A stretch of DNA of 16,573 bases from JBDRZD01 sp964623395 (GTDB lineage: Bacteria; Hydrothermota; Hydrothermia; Hydrothermales; Hydrothermaceae), in NCBI GenBank assembly GCA_964623395.1, contig CAZUSI010000033.1:1-16573 (forward strand), read 5' to 3'. Made by a program: the position numbers and the translations under genes. Below the pieces are notes generated by a model. It made no database searches. It was not told the DNA's origin and saw only the letters and a program-made list of their open reading frames with translations. Numbering within the stretch: position 1 is the first letter of the stretch; each line of letters starts with the position of its first letter. Positions 7,141 to 15,411 of the stretch are shown here, in pieces.

Positions 7141-8460
7141 TTGAATAAAATTCTTATTAAAAATATAAACATTGTTGAGCCTATTGATGGTATAAAAGAA
7201 AATTTTGATATTTTGATTGAAGGTGAATATATAAAGGGGGTAGAAAGAAATATAGTTTCAGAAAATTCATTAATAATTGATGGAAAAGGTAAATATGCTT
7301 TTCCTGGATTTATAGATTTACATACTCATTTAAGGGAACCAGGATTTGAAGATAAAGAAGATATAGAAAGTGGCTCATTGGCAGGAGTTCATGGTGGATT
7401 TGTGGCATTATGCTGTATGCCAAATACAAATCCCCCTCTTGATAATGCAGGTCTTATAAGATATATTAAGGAAAGAAGTAAGGCATGCGGAATCCTTGAT
7501 GTCTATCCAATAGGAACAATAACGAAAGAAAGGAAAGGGGAAAGTTTAAGTGAAATAGGGGATATGGTGGAGGCAGGAGCAGTAGCAATATCAGATGATG
7601 GAAATTGGGTTACAAATTCTCTTTTAATGAGAATGGCATTAGAATATTCTATTACATTTGATATACCTGTTATTTCTCATTGTGAAGATGAATTTCTTGT
7701 AAAATATGGCTCTGCTCATGAAAATTCAGAAACAATTATAAGGGGAATTTATGGAAGACCAAAAGAGGCAGAAATAATAGCAATTTTTAGAGATGTAACA
7801 CTCGCAAAAAAAACAAAAGGGAAACTTCATATTGCTCATGTTACAGCAAAAGAAGGTTTAGAAATTATTAAAAGAGCAAAAGAAGAAGGAGTTAATGTAA
7901 CTTGTGAAGTAACCCCCCATCATATTTCTTTAACATTTGAAAGTATATTAAATTATGATCCAGAAGCAAAAGTTTATCCACCATTAAGAGAAGAAGAGGA
8001 TAGAATTGCACTTATTGAAGGAATAAAATCAGGAACTGTTGATTTTCTTGCAACAGACCATGCCCCCCATTTAAAGTTTGAAAAAGAAATGGAATTTGAA
8101 ATTGCACCACCCGGTATTTCCGGTCTTGAAACTGCTTTTTCAATTTATTATGAAAATTTAGTTTTAAAAAATAATTTACCTTTAAAAAATTTATCAATTT
8201 TACTTTCTTATAATCCAGCAAAATTTTTAAAACTTGAAAAAAATGGAAGAATTAAAGAGGGATTTTATGCTTCAATAGTAATTGCTGATCTTAATAAAAA
8301 ATGGATTTGTGACCCTAAAAATTTTTATTCAAAAGGTAAAAATACACCTTTTAAAGGAAAGGAAATGATAGGTAAAATTTTGTATACATTTGTAAAGGGG
8401 AAAATGTTTTGTTTTGAATATGAATTAAAAAAGGAAGAAAAAAATGAGAGAAAAAATTGA
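7141..8460 (+). CDS. pyrC: Dihydroorotase, class I (PyrC)
   Basis: Zinc amidohydrolase that cyclises carbamoyl-aspartate to dihydroorotate, the third step of pyrimidine synthesis. The 439-aa length is near normal. The two-metal site is complete: His61 and His63 in DLHTHLREPG, Asp153 in ISDDG (the bridging position of class I enzymes, which lack a carbamylated Lys), His180 in SHCED, His233 in HIAHVTA, and catalytic Asp306 in ATDHAPH. MPNTNPP (93-99) and the C-terminal YNPAKFLKLE are also typical. All of this distinguishes it from allantoinase and hydantoinase only moderately well, but the operon context and motifs favour PyrC. The start is TTG one base after the ribH stop with no good Shine-Dalgarno site; the family's first beta strand (KILIKNINIVEP) starts here. 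No other pyr genes are in the window. Confidence 0.9.
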   Translation: MNKILIKNINIVEPIDGIKENFDILIEGEYIKGVERNIVSENSLIIDGKGKYAFPGFIDLHTHLREPGFEDKEDIESGSLAGVHGGFVALCCMPNTNPPLDNAGLIRYIKERSKACGILDVYPIGTITKERKGESLSEIGDMVEAGAVAISDDGNWVTNSLLMRMALEYSITFDIPVISHCEDEFLVKYGSAHENSETIIRGIYGRPKEAEIIAIFRDVTLAKKTKGKLHIAHVTAKEGLEIIKRAKEEGVNVTCEVTPHHISLTFESILNYDPEAKVYPPLREEEDRIALIEGIKSGTVDFLATDHAPHLKFEKEMEFEIAPPGISGLETAFSIYYENLVLKNNLPLKNLSILLSYNPAKFLKLEKNGRIKEGFYASIVIADLNKKWICDPKNFYSKGKNTPFKGKEMIGKILYTFVKGKMFCFEYELKKEEKNERKN

Positions 8461-9787
8461 AAAAATTGCAAACTATTTAATTAAAAATTTCGAAGGAGAT
8501 GAAATTCAAGTTACCATTATTTTTGAAAATAACAATTTAACAAGATTTTATGAGTCAAAAATACATCAAAATATAAGCATTAAAGGATTCAATGTTTTTC
8601 TTTCAGGAAGAATTGGTAAAAAATTCGGAATTTATTCATTTACAGATTTAAATGAAGAAAAACTAAAAGAATATCTTAAAAAACTTAAAGAAACAGTTTT
8701 AAATTCTAAGGAAATAGAAGAATTGGATGGATTTGCCTCGCCTTCTAAAATAGAGGAAATTGATACATGTGATGAATATACTTATAATTTTTCTGAATTT
8801 GAAAGGGTTAGAATAGTTGAAAAAATTTTAAAAAAATTGAAGGAAGAAAAAGCATATGGAATAGTTAGCACAGGTGGAAGTGAAATTTATATATTTAATT
8901 CAAGGGGAATTAATCTTTATAAAAAACAAAGTGATGCCCATATTACAATAACTTTATGGAAAAAAGATCTCTCAGGATGGGCTGAAGGTCATTCAAGGAA
9001 TATAAAAAATATTGATCCAGAATTTTTAGTTGAAAGAGCAAAAAAGAAAGTAGATTTTAAAGAAGAAAAGAGTGAAATAGAACCTGGTGAATATACTGCA
9101 ATACTTGAATTTCCAGCAGTTGGAGATGTGTTAAGTTTTATGGGATGGGTAGGATTTAGTGCAAAATCTTATCAAGAAAAAAGAAGCTTTCTTTTAGGAA
9201 AATTAAACAAAAAGATATTTTCAGAAAAATTCAATTTAATAAATGACCCCTTTAATCCCTTAAATTTTAATTTCCCTTTTGATTTTGAGGGTGTTCCAAA
9301 AAGAAAAATAGAACTTATAAAAGAAGGAATACCAATAAACCTTGTTTATGATAGAAGAACTGCAAAAAAAGAAGGTAAAGAAGAAGGAGGTAATGCAGTT
9401 TCTCCTCCACCACAAAGTTTTCCATTTCCTACTAACATGGAAATGAAGGAAGGAGAAAAAAGCATTGAAAAAATAATTGAAGAAACTGATTATGGAATAT
9501 ATATAACAAGATTTCATTATACAAATGTCGTTCACCCTCTTGAATTTATATTAACAGGAATGACAAGGGATGGAACATTTTTAATTGAAAATGGAAAGAT
9601 AAAAAAGCCAATAAAAAATTTAAGATTTACTGATAGTTTTATAAGGGTATTTTCTGAGATAGAAGAAATAAGTAAAGAAAGGGAGCTTGTTGGAGGAAAT
9701 AGTTATGGTTTTAGATTCCCTTTTGGAGTTTTGGCACCTTGTATAAAAGTTAAGTCAATAAAATTTACAAGTGGAACAACATTTTAA
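8444..9787 (+). CDS. PmbA/TldE-like (TldD-related) protein
   Basis: 447-aa member of the PmbA/TldD family. In characterised systems TldD and TldE (PmbA) form a heteromeric zinc protease that processes small peptides such as microcins and CcdA. The C-terminal signature GMTRDGTFLIENGKI (372-386) followed by KNLRF is clear, and the family's SFLLGKL segment is at 248-254. The HExxxH zinc motif of TldD is absent: the corresponding region (about 218-240, TAILEFPAVGDVLSFMGW) has no such histidines. This is therefore the TldE-type, non-zinc subunit or a stand-alone relative. No TldD gene is in the window. It overlaps pyrC by 17 bases and has AAGGA before its ATG. The substrate is unknown, and nothing around it looks like a peptide precursor. 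Confidence 0.82.
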   Translation: MREKIEKIANYLIKNFEGDEIQVTIIFENNNLTRFYESKIHQNISIKGFNVFLSGRIGKKFGIYSFTDLNEEKLKEYLKKLKETVLNSKEIEELDGFASPSKIEEIDTCDEYTYNFSEFERVRIVEKILKKLKEEKAYGIVSTGGSEIYIFNSRGINLYKKQSDAHITITLWKKDLSGWAEGHSRNIKNIDPEFLVERAKKKVDFKEEKSEIEPGEYTAILEFPAVGDVLSFMGWVGFSAKSYQEKRSFLLGKLNKKIFSEKFNLINDPFNPLNFNFPFDFEGVPKRKIELIKEGIPINLVYDRRTAKKEGKEEGGNAVSPPPQSFPFPTNMEMKEGEKSIEKIIEETDYGIYITRFHYTNVVHPLEFILTGMTRDGTFLIENGKIKKPIKNLRFTDSFIRVFSEIEEISKERELVGGNSYGFRFPFGVLAPCIKVKSIKFTSGTTF

Positions 9788-9796
9788 GGAGGTTTT

Positions 9797-10792
9797 ATGA
9801 AAAAATTTATAGGAGCTTTATGGATAATAATTATAGGATGTGCAGGAGGAAATCCTTATTTAAGACAAGCAAAAATATACGGTTCCCAGAAAAATTTTGA
9901 AAGTTTAAAGAATGTATGTGAAGAATGGATAAAAAAAGAACCTACTAATCCAGAAAGCTATCTATGGCTGGGAAGGGCTTATGCTTTTTTGAATAACTAT
10001 ATAGAATCTGCAAAAAATTTTGAAAAGGGATTAAATATGGCAAAGGATAAAAAGGAATATTTAAAGGAATTTCAGGAAATAGCAACTGTATATTTTAATG
10101 CGGGCATTGTTTATTCTCAAAAAGATTCAATTGAAAAAGCAATAAAATACTTTAATCTTTCTTATGAAACTGATACAACAAAAGTTGAAGCACTTCTTAA
10201 CATATCTGGTCTTTATCAGAAAAAAAATGAAATTGAAAATGCGAAAAAATATATAAAAATGGCTTATGAAAAAGGAAAAGAAAATCCAGATATTTTATAT
10301 TATTATTCACTTTATATAAAAGATGAAGATCCTCTTGAATGTGAAAAAATTGCAAAAAAACTTATTGAAATTGAAAAAAATAATGCGAGAGGTTATTCAC
10401 TTTTAGGAGAAATTTATATAGGAAAAAAGGATTATAAAAAGGCAGCAGAATTTTATAAAAAAGCATATGAACTTGATACTTTAAATCTTGATAATCTATA
10501 CAATTATTCTTTTTCTTTACTTCAAGGAGGTGAGGTAAAAGAGGCAATATATAATTTAGAAAATTTAAAATCAAAAAGAACTGATGATGCAAATGTTTAT
10601 TTTTTACTTGGAAGTGCATATGAAGAGATAAAGGATTTTAAAAATGCTCTTGAAAATTATGATAAGGCAATTTATTATGAACCTGAAAAAATTGATTTTC
10701 TAAAGGCAAAGGCAAATATTTTAATTCAAATGGGTAAAAAAGAGGAAGCATACAAAGTTCTTTTAAAAATAAAAGAGATGGAGAAAAAATGA
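9797..10792 (+). CDS. TPR-repeat lipoprotein
   Basis: 331-aa predicted lipoprotein. A short signal peptide (MKKFIGALWIIII) ends in the lipobox IIGC, so Cys15 should be lipidated and become the mature N-terminus; the following Ala would allow outer-membrane sorting by the E. coli rule. The mature part is about seven or eight TPR repeats, for example YLWLGRAYAFLNNYIESAKN near 55-75, YSLLGEIYIGKKDYKKAAEF near 197-216 and YFLLGSAYEEIKDFKNALEN near 269-288. Such proteins scaffold envelope complexes; the partner here is unknown. A strong AAGGAGG (9786-9792) precedes the ATG. It sits between metabolic genes, overlapping argF by 4 bases, with no obvious metabolic link. Confidence 0.85.
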   Translation: MKKFIGALWIIIIGCAGGNPYLRQAKIYGSQKNFESLKNVCEEWIKKEPTNPESYLWLGRAYAFLNNYIESAKNFEKGLNMAKDKKEYLKEFQEIATVYFNAGIVYSQKDSIEKAIKYFNLSYETDTTKVEALLNISGLYQKKNEIENAKKYIKMAYEKGKENPDILYYYSLYIKDEDPLECEKIAKKLIEIEKNNARGYSLLGEIYIGKKDYKKAAEFYKKAYELDTLNLDNLYNYSFSLLQGGEVKEAIYNLENLKSKRTDDANVYFLLGSAYEEIKDFKNALENYDKAIYYEPEKIDFLKAKANILIQMGKKEEAYKVLLKIKEMEKK

Positions 10793-11709
10793 AAAGGGAT
10801 TTTCTTTCAATTATTGATTTAAATGAAAAAGAAATTTTAATGATTTTAAAGAAGGCTAAAAATTTAAAAAAAAACAAAAAATTTGAAAAAATTTTAAAGG
10901 GGAAAATATTTGCCCTTATATTTGAAAAACCTTCTTTAAGAACAAGGGTTTCTTTTGAAGCAGGAATTAAAAAACTCGGTGGTGAAAGCATTTACCTTTC
11001 TTCTTCTGACATAAAAATGGGTGAAAGGGAAAGCATTAAGGATATTGCAAAAAATCTTGAAAGATGGGTAGATGGAATAATTGCAAGGGTATATTCACAT
11101 AAAACACTTGAAATTTTATCTTCTAATTCAAAAATTCCTGTTATAAATGCCTTATCTGATTTAGAACATCCATGCCAAATCCTTGCAGACCTTCAAACAA
11201 TAGAAGAATTTTCAGGAGATTATAAAGGACCACTCGCATTTATTGGTGATGGAAACAATGTTTGCCATTCATTAATTCTTGCCTTTTCTTTATTGGGAGG
11301 AAAAATAAATGTTGCAACACCAAAGGGATACGAGCCAAAGGAAGAAATTTTAAATAAGGCATTTGAAATTTCAAGAAAAACCAAAGCAGAGATAAAAATT
11401 ACAAATGACCCTTATGAAGCAATTAAGGATGTAAAATTTGTTTATACAGATGTATGGGCATCAATGGGGCAAGAAAATGAAAGAGAAGAAAGAAAAAAGA
11501 TTTTTAAGGATTATCAAGTTAATATGGATTTAATTAAAAAGGCAAAAGGAAAAGTTTATTTTATGCATTGCTTACCTGCACATAGGGGAGAGGAAGTAAC
11601 AGATGAAGTTTTAGATAGTGATTTTTCAATTGTTTATGAACAAGCAGAGAATAGATTATGGTCTGAAATGGCTCTTTTTTACCATATTTATTCAAGGAGG
11701 AAAAGATGA
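10789..11709 (+). CDS. argF: Ornithine carbamoyltransferase (ArgF)
   Basis: Transfers the carbamoyl group of carbamoyl phosphate to ornithine, giving citrulline in arginine synthesis; the reaction can run backwards in catabolism. The 306-aa protein has all family landmarks. The carbamoyl-phosphate loop is SLRTR (49-53; Leu replaces the more usual Thr), followed by HPCQ (127-130). The ornithine-side motif is DVWASMGQE (221-229), with HCLPAHRGEEV (260-270) and the C-terminal EQAENRLWSE. SMG and HCLPA separate it from aspartate carbamoyltransferase and, less surely, from acetyl- or succinyl-ornithine carbamoyltransferases. ATGA overlaps with the genes on either side suggest coupled translation. 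No other arginine gene is recognised nearby except possibly the aminotransferase two genes downstream. Confidence 0.92.
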   Translation: MKRDFLSIIDLNEKEILMILKKAKNLKKNKKFEKILKGKIFALIFEKPSLRTRVSFEAGIKKLGGESIYLSSSDIKMGERESIKDIAKNLERWVDGIIARVYSHKTLEILSSNSKIPVINALSDLEHPCQILADLQTIEEFSGDYKGPLAFIGDGNNVCHSLILAFSLLGGKINVATPKGYEPKEEILNKAFEISRKTKAEIKITNDPYEAIKDVKFVYTDVWASMGQENEREERKKIFKDYQVNMDLIKKAKGKVYFMHCLPAHRGEEVTDEVLDSDFSIVYEQAENRLWSEMALFYHIYSRRKR

Positions 11710-13196
11710 TGGAATATAAAAATTATATAAATGGAAAATGGGTTTCATCAAAAAGTGGGAAATATTTTGAAAATAGGAATCCTGCAAACTGGGATGAAAT
11801 TATAGGAATTTTTCCACTTTCAACTTCTGATGAAGTTGATGAAGCAGTAAAGGCTGCAAAAAAAGCATTTAAATACTGGGCAAGCGTTCCTGCACCAAAA
11901 AGGGGGGAAATTTTAAGAAAAGCAGCAGAAATTCTTATGAAAAGAAAAGAAGAAATTTCAAGAATTTTAACAAGGGAAAATGGAAAAATTTTAAAAGAGG
12001 CAAGAGGAGATACTCAAGAAGGAATAGATACTGCCTTTTATGCATTTGGAGAAGGAAGAAGACTTTTTTCCTATACAACTCCTTCTGAACTTCCAAATAA
12101 ATTTTGTTTAACATTTAGAAGACCAGTTGGTGTCTTTGGAATAATAACTCCATGGAATTTTCCAATAGCTCTTCCTTCTTGGAAAATATTTCCTGCCCTT
12201 TTAGCAGGTAATACCGTAGTATTTAAACCCCCAGTTGATGCTCCTCTTTGTGCTTATGAACTTGTAAAAATACTTGAAGAGGCAGGAGTTCCTGAAGGGG
12301 TAATAAATCTTGTTTTTGGTTCCGGAAGTGTTGTTGGAGAAGCAATTTTAGCACATCCTGATATTGATGGTATTGCATTTACAGGATCATCAGAAGTTGG
12401 GGCAAGAATTGCAGAAGTTGCTGGTAAAACTCTTAAAAAAATATCCCTTGAACTTGGAGGTAAAAATGCACAAATTGTAATGGATGATGCAAATCTTGAA
12501 CTAGCCCTTGAAGGAGCAATATGGGGAGCATATGCAACAGCAGGTCAAAGATGCACTGCAACTTCAAGAATAATTGTTCATGAAAAAGTTTATGATGAAT
12601 TTCTTGAAATGTTTTATGAAAGGGCAAAAAATTTAAAAGTTGGTAATGGACTTGATGAAAGTGTGGAAATGGGACCTGTGATAAATGAATCACAGCTTAA
12701 AAAAATACATGAATATGTAGAAATTGGTAAAAAAGAAGGAGCAAAATTAATTTTAGGAGGAGAAAGACTTAAAGGAGAAGAATATGATAAGGGATTTTTC
12801 TATAAGCCAACAATTTTTACAGATGTTTCACCAAATTCAAGAATTGCACAGGAAGAAATTTTTGGACCTGTTGTTTGTTTTTTTAAAGTAAAAGATATTG
12901 ATGAGGCAATTGAAGTTTTAAACAATACAAAGTATGGATTATCTTCTTCAATATATACACAAGATATAAATAAGGCAATGAAAGCAATTGAAAAAATTGA
13001 GGCAGGAATAACTTATATAAATGGACCAACAATTGGTGCAGAATGCCATCTTCCTTTTGGTGGAGTTAAAAATACAGGTAATGGACATAGGGAAGGTGGA
13101 TGGACTGTATATGATATATTTACTGAAATTAAAACAGTTTATATAGATTATTCAGGAAAATTACAAAAAGCACAAATAGATACATGGGAAAGTTAG
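11706..13196 (+). CDS. NAD(P)-dependent semialdehyde dehydrogenase (ALDH family)
   Basis: Aldehyde dehydrogenase of 496 aa, probably oxidising a semialdehyde to its acid. Catalytic Cys283 lies in GQRCTATSR, the general base Glu249 in LELGGKN, the oxyanion Asn151 in PWNFP, Lys174 in FKPP contacts the cofactor, and Glu384 lies in EEIFGP. The C-terminus (HLPFGGVKNTGNGHREGG, then DYSGKLQKAQID) resembles the alpha-ketoglutaric-semialdehyde dehydrogenase-like subgroup, recalled by eye and not by search. Its overlap with a downstream class III aminotransferase suggests that the aminotransferase makes its substrate, for example glutamate, succinate or aminoadipate semialdehyde. Two ATG codons stand in tandem (11706 and 11709). 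AAGGAGG (11694-11700) is 5 bases from the first and 8 from the second, so the second may be the real start. The substrate is unproven. Confidence 0.88.
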   Translation: MMEYKNYINGKWVSSKSGKYFENRNPANWDEIIGIFPLSTSDEVDEAVKAAKKAFKYWASVPAPKRGEILRKAAEILMKRKEEISRILTRENGKILKEARGDTQEGIDTAFYAFGEGRRLFSYTTPSELPNKFCLTFRRPVGVFGIITPWNFPIALPSWKIFPALLAGNTVVFKPPVDAPLCAYELVKILEEAGVPEGVINLVFGSGSVVGEAILAHPDIDGIAFTGSSEVGARIAEVAGKTLKKISLELGGKNAQIVMDDANLELALEGAIWGAYATAGQRCTATSRIIVHEKVYDEFLEMFYERAKNLKVGNGLDESVEMGPVINESQLKKIHEYVEIGKKEGAKLILGGERLKGEEYDKGFFYKPTIFTDVSPNSRIAQEEIFGPVVCFFKVKDIDEAIEVLNNTKYGLSSSIYTQDINKAMKAIEKIEAGITYINGPTIGAECHLPFGGVKNTGNGHREGGWTVYDIFTEIKTVYIDYSGKLQKAQIDTWES

Positions 13197-14509
13197 GACC
13201 TTTTATTAAAATAAAACCACCAGGAGAAAAAGCAAAAGAATATTTAAAAAGAGATTCAAAATATATTTCTCCTTCATATACAAGAGTTTACCCACTTGTT
13301 GCGGAAAGGGGAGAAGGTTGTTGGATATATGATGTTGATGGAAATAAATATCTTGATTTAAATGCGGGAGTTGCAGTATGTGCTCTTGGACATTCAAATC
13401 CTGAAATATTAAAGGTTATAGAAGAACAAGCAAAAAAACTAATTCATTATTCTGGAACAGATTTTTATTATCCTCCTGAAATAGATTTAGCAGAAAAACT
13501 TGCAGAAATTTCACCTGGGGCAAAAAATAGAAAAGTTTTCTTTTCAAATTCAGGTGCAGAGGCAATTGAATGTGCTATAAAACTTGTAAAGTATCATACA
13601 AATAGACCCTATTTAATTTCCTTTTATTCCTCCTTCCATGGAAGAACAATGGGTGCCTTATCCTTAACTGCTTCAAAGGAAATCCAGAGAAAGGGATTTT
13701 ATTCTTTAATTCCGGGAATATACCATATTTATTATCCTTACTGTTTTAGATGCATATTCAATCTTTCTTATCCTGATTGTAAATTTTATTGTATTGAAAT
13801 AATTGAAGAAACAATTTTTAGAAAAGTTTTGCCTCCTGAAGAAGTTGCTGCGATATTTTTTGAACCAATACAAGGTGAAGGGGGTTATGTTGTTCCTCCA
13901 CCAAATTATTTTAAAAAATTAAAGGAAATTGCTGATAAATATGGCATATTACTTGTTGACGACGAAGTTCAAACAGGGATGGGAAGAACTGGTAAATTTT
14001 TTGGAATAGAACATTGGGGAATAATTCCTGACATTTTAACGGTTGCAAAAGGTATTGCAGGAGGACTTCCACTTGGTGCCTGTATTGCAAAATCAGGAAT
14101 AATGAGCTGGAAACCGGGTTCCCATGCCTCAACATTTGGGGGAAATCCTGTTGCATGTAAAGTTGCATTGAAGATAATAGAAATTTTAGAAAATGGCTTA
14201 CTTGAAAATGTTAGAAAAGTTGGAGAATACCTTTTAAATTTATTAAAGGAAATTGAAAAGAAATATGAAATCATAGGAGATGTGAGGGGAAAAGGACTTA
14301 TGATAGGAGTGGAAATTGTTAAGGATAAAAAGAGTAAGGAAAGAGATAAAGAGAAAAGGGATAAAATTGTTTATAGATGTTTTGAAAAGGGGATACTTTT
14401 GCTTCCTGCGGGTGAAAATTGTATCAGGTTTTGTCCCCCACTTATAATTTCAAAAGATGAAATTGATATTGGAATTGAAATATTTGAGGAAGTTTTAAAA
14501 GAAATTTGA
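13184..14509 (+). CDS. Class III (omega) aminotransferase, PLP-dependent
   Basis: Fold-type I PLP enzyme of the acetylornithine/ornithine/GABA aminotransferase group, 441 aa. PLP Lys289 lies in TVAKGIAGG, Asp260 in VDDEVQTGMGRTG, SNSGAEA (121-127) binds phosphate, and FHGRT (151-155) and STFGGNP (316-322) are conserved. The N-terminus (PPGEKAKEYLKRDSKYISPS) resembles archaeal ornithine/GABA aminotransferase-like proteins, some of which are amino-acid racemases, so racemase is an alternative. An unusual C-x2-C-x8-C-x3-C cluster (Cys187, 190, 199, 203) could bind a metal. Overlap by 13 bases with the aldehyde dehydrogenase points to a paired transaminase-dehydrogenase route for an omega-amino acid. 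With argF two genes upstream, ornithine to glutamate semialdehyde to glutamate is the simplest idea. No clear Shine-Dalgarno site; translation is probably coupled. Confidence 0.87.
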   Translation: MGKLGPFIKIKPPGEKAKEYLKRDSKYISPSYTRVYPLVAERGEGCWIYDVDGNKYLDLNAGVAVCALGHSNPEILKVIEEQAKKLIHYSGTDFYYPPEIDLAEKLAEISPGAKNRKVFFSNSGAEAIECAIKLVKYHTNRPYLISFYSSFHGRTMGALSLTASKEIQRKGFYSLIPGIYHIYYPYCFRCIFNLSYPDCKFYCIEIIEETIFRKVLPPEEVAAIFFEPIQGEGGYVVPPPNYFKKLKEIADKYGILLVDDEVQTGMGRTGKFFGIEHWGIIPDILTVAKGIAGGLPLGACIAKSGIMSWKPGSHASTFGGNPVACKVALKIIEILENGLLENVRKVGEYLLNLLKEIEKKYEIIGDVRGKGLMIGVEIVKDKKSKERDKEKRDKIVYRCFEKGILLLPAGENCIRFCPPLIISKDEIDIGIEIFEEVLKEI

Positions 14510-15411
14510 AAAAGGTTTTTTTAAATGGAATTTATCCTTATGATGAAAATCTTATCTTAAAATTAATAGATTTTGAAAAGGAAAGAACATCTTATGAAAA
14601 AATTCAAGAAGAATTTAGAAAAAATTATGATTTAATATGGGAATTGCAAAAGGATGTAGAATATAAAAGTGATGGACTTTTATCTTGGCATGACCTTTTA
14701 AGGCCCTTTTCTGAAATAATTGAAAACACAAAAGTTTTAGGATTAAAAAGATATTTTGAAACAAATTTCTTTTATAGAAAATTATTTTTTGATAAAAAAT
14801 TAAAAATAAAAGAAAATAAAATAAATGAATGGATTGAAAATTATTTTAAAATTCCAGATGAAAATTCAAAAAGAATTATAATTTTGCCATCTCCTCTTTT
14901 ATTTCTTGAATTTTCAGAAAATATCAAATTAAAAAGTATATGTGAAATAATGGAAGAAATAATAGATGCAATTTTATCAAAAAGAAAAGGGATTTTGTTT
15001 TTTGAAGATCCTGTAATTTTAAAAAGAGACATTTTAAAAGAAGAGAAAGATATTTTAAGAAAATTTTATAAAAAAATTTCTTCAAAAACAGAAGTAATTG
15101 TTCAAACATATTTTGGGAAAATTGATAAAGCAATTAATTTTTTATTTTCTCTTGATATAAAAGGAATAGGAATAGATTTTATTAGAAATGAAGTTGAAAA
15201 AATTAAGAGTTGGGATAAGGATAAAATACTTGTCGCAGGAATTGTTGATTGTGAAAACTCTTATATAGAAAAAAAAGAAGAAATTGAAAATATTTTAAAT
15301 AAATTAAGAGAAAAGGTTGAAGAAATTTATCTTTCAGGAAATTGTGATTTTGTTTTTTTACCAAGAAAAATTGCAGATGAAAAATTTAAAATTATTAAAA
15401 ATTTAGCATGA
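14506..15411 (+). CDS. MetE N-terminal-domain-like protein (split methionine synthase)
   Basis: 301-aa protein resembling the N-terminal domain of cobalamin-independent methionine synthase. Supporting segments are IWELQKD (44-50), SDGLLSWHDLLRPFSEI (55-71), QTYFGKIDKAINFLFSL (200-216), GIGIDFIR (220-227), LVAGIVDCENSYIEKKEEIE (242-261) and SGNCDFVFLP (277-286), in the order seen in MetE. At 301 aa it is clearly shorter than the roughly 390-aa N-half of E. coli MetE. In full MetE this domain has no zinc site but helps bind methyl-folate and hold the two barrels together. It starts at TTG, overlapping the aminotransferase stop (TTGA), and its own stop overlaps the next gene (ATGA). The next gene carries the catalytic C-half, so the two probably form one enzyme. 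Split MetE of this kind is known from some archaea. Confidence 0.75.
   Translation: MKKVFLNGIYPYDENLILKLIDFEKERTSYEKIQEEFRKNYDLIWELQKDVEYKSDGLLSWHDLLRPFSEIIENTKVLGLKRYFETNFFYRKLFFDKKLKIKENKINEWIENYFKIPDENSKRIIILPSPLLFLEFSENIKLKSICEIMEEIIDAILSKRKGILFFEDPVILKRDILKEEKDILRKFYKKISSKTEVIVQTYFGKIDKAINFLFSLDIKGIGIDFIRNEVEKIKSWDKDKILVAGIVDCENSYIEKKEEIENILNKLREKVEEIYLSGNCDFVFLPRKIADEKFKIIKNLA

Noticed and set aside
13969..14274. Minus-strand open frame opposite the aminotransferase
   Set aside because: It lies fully inside a gene with intact catalytic motifs and has no Shine-Dalgarno site or recognisable domain; the same holds for other antisense frames, such as 9260-9535 and 12433-12693.
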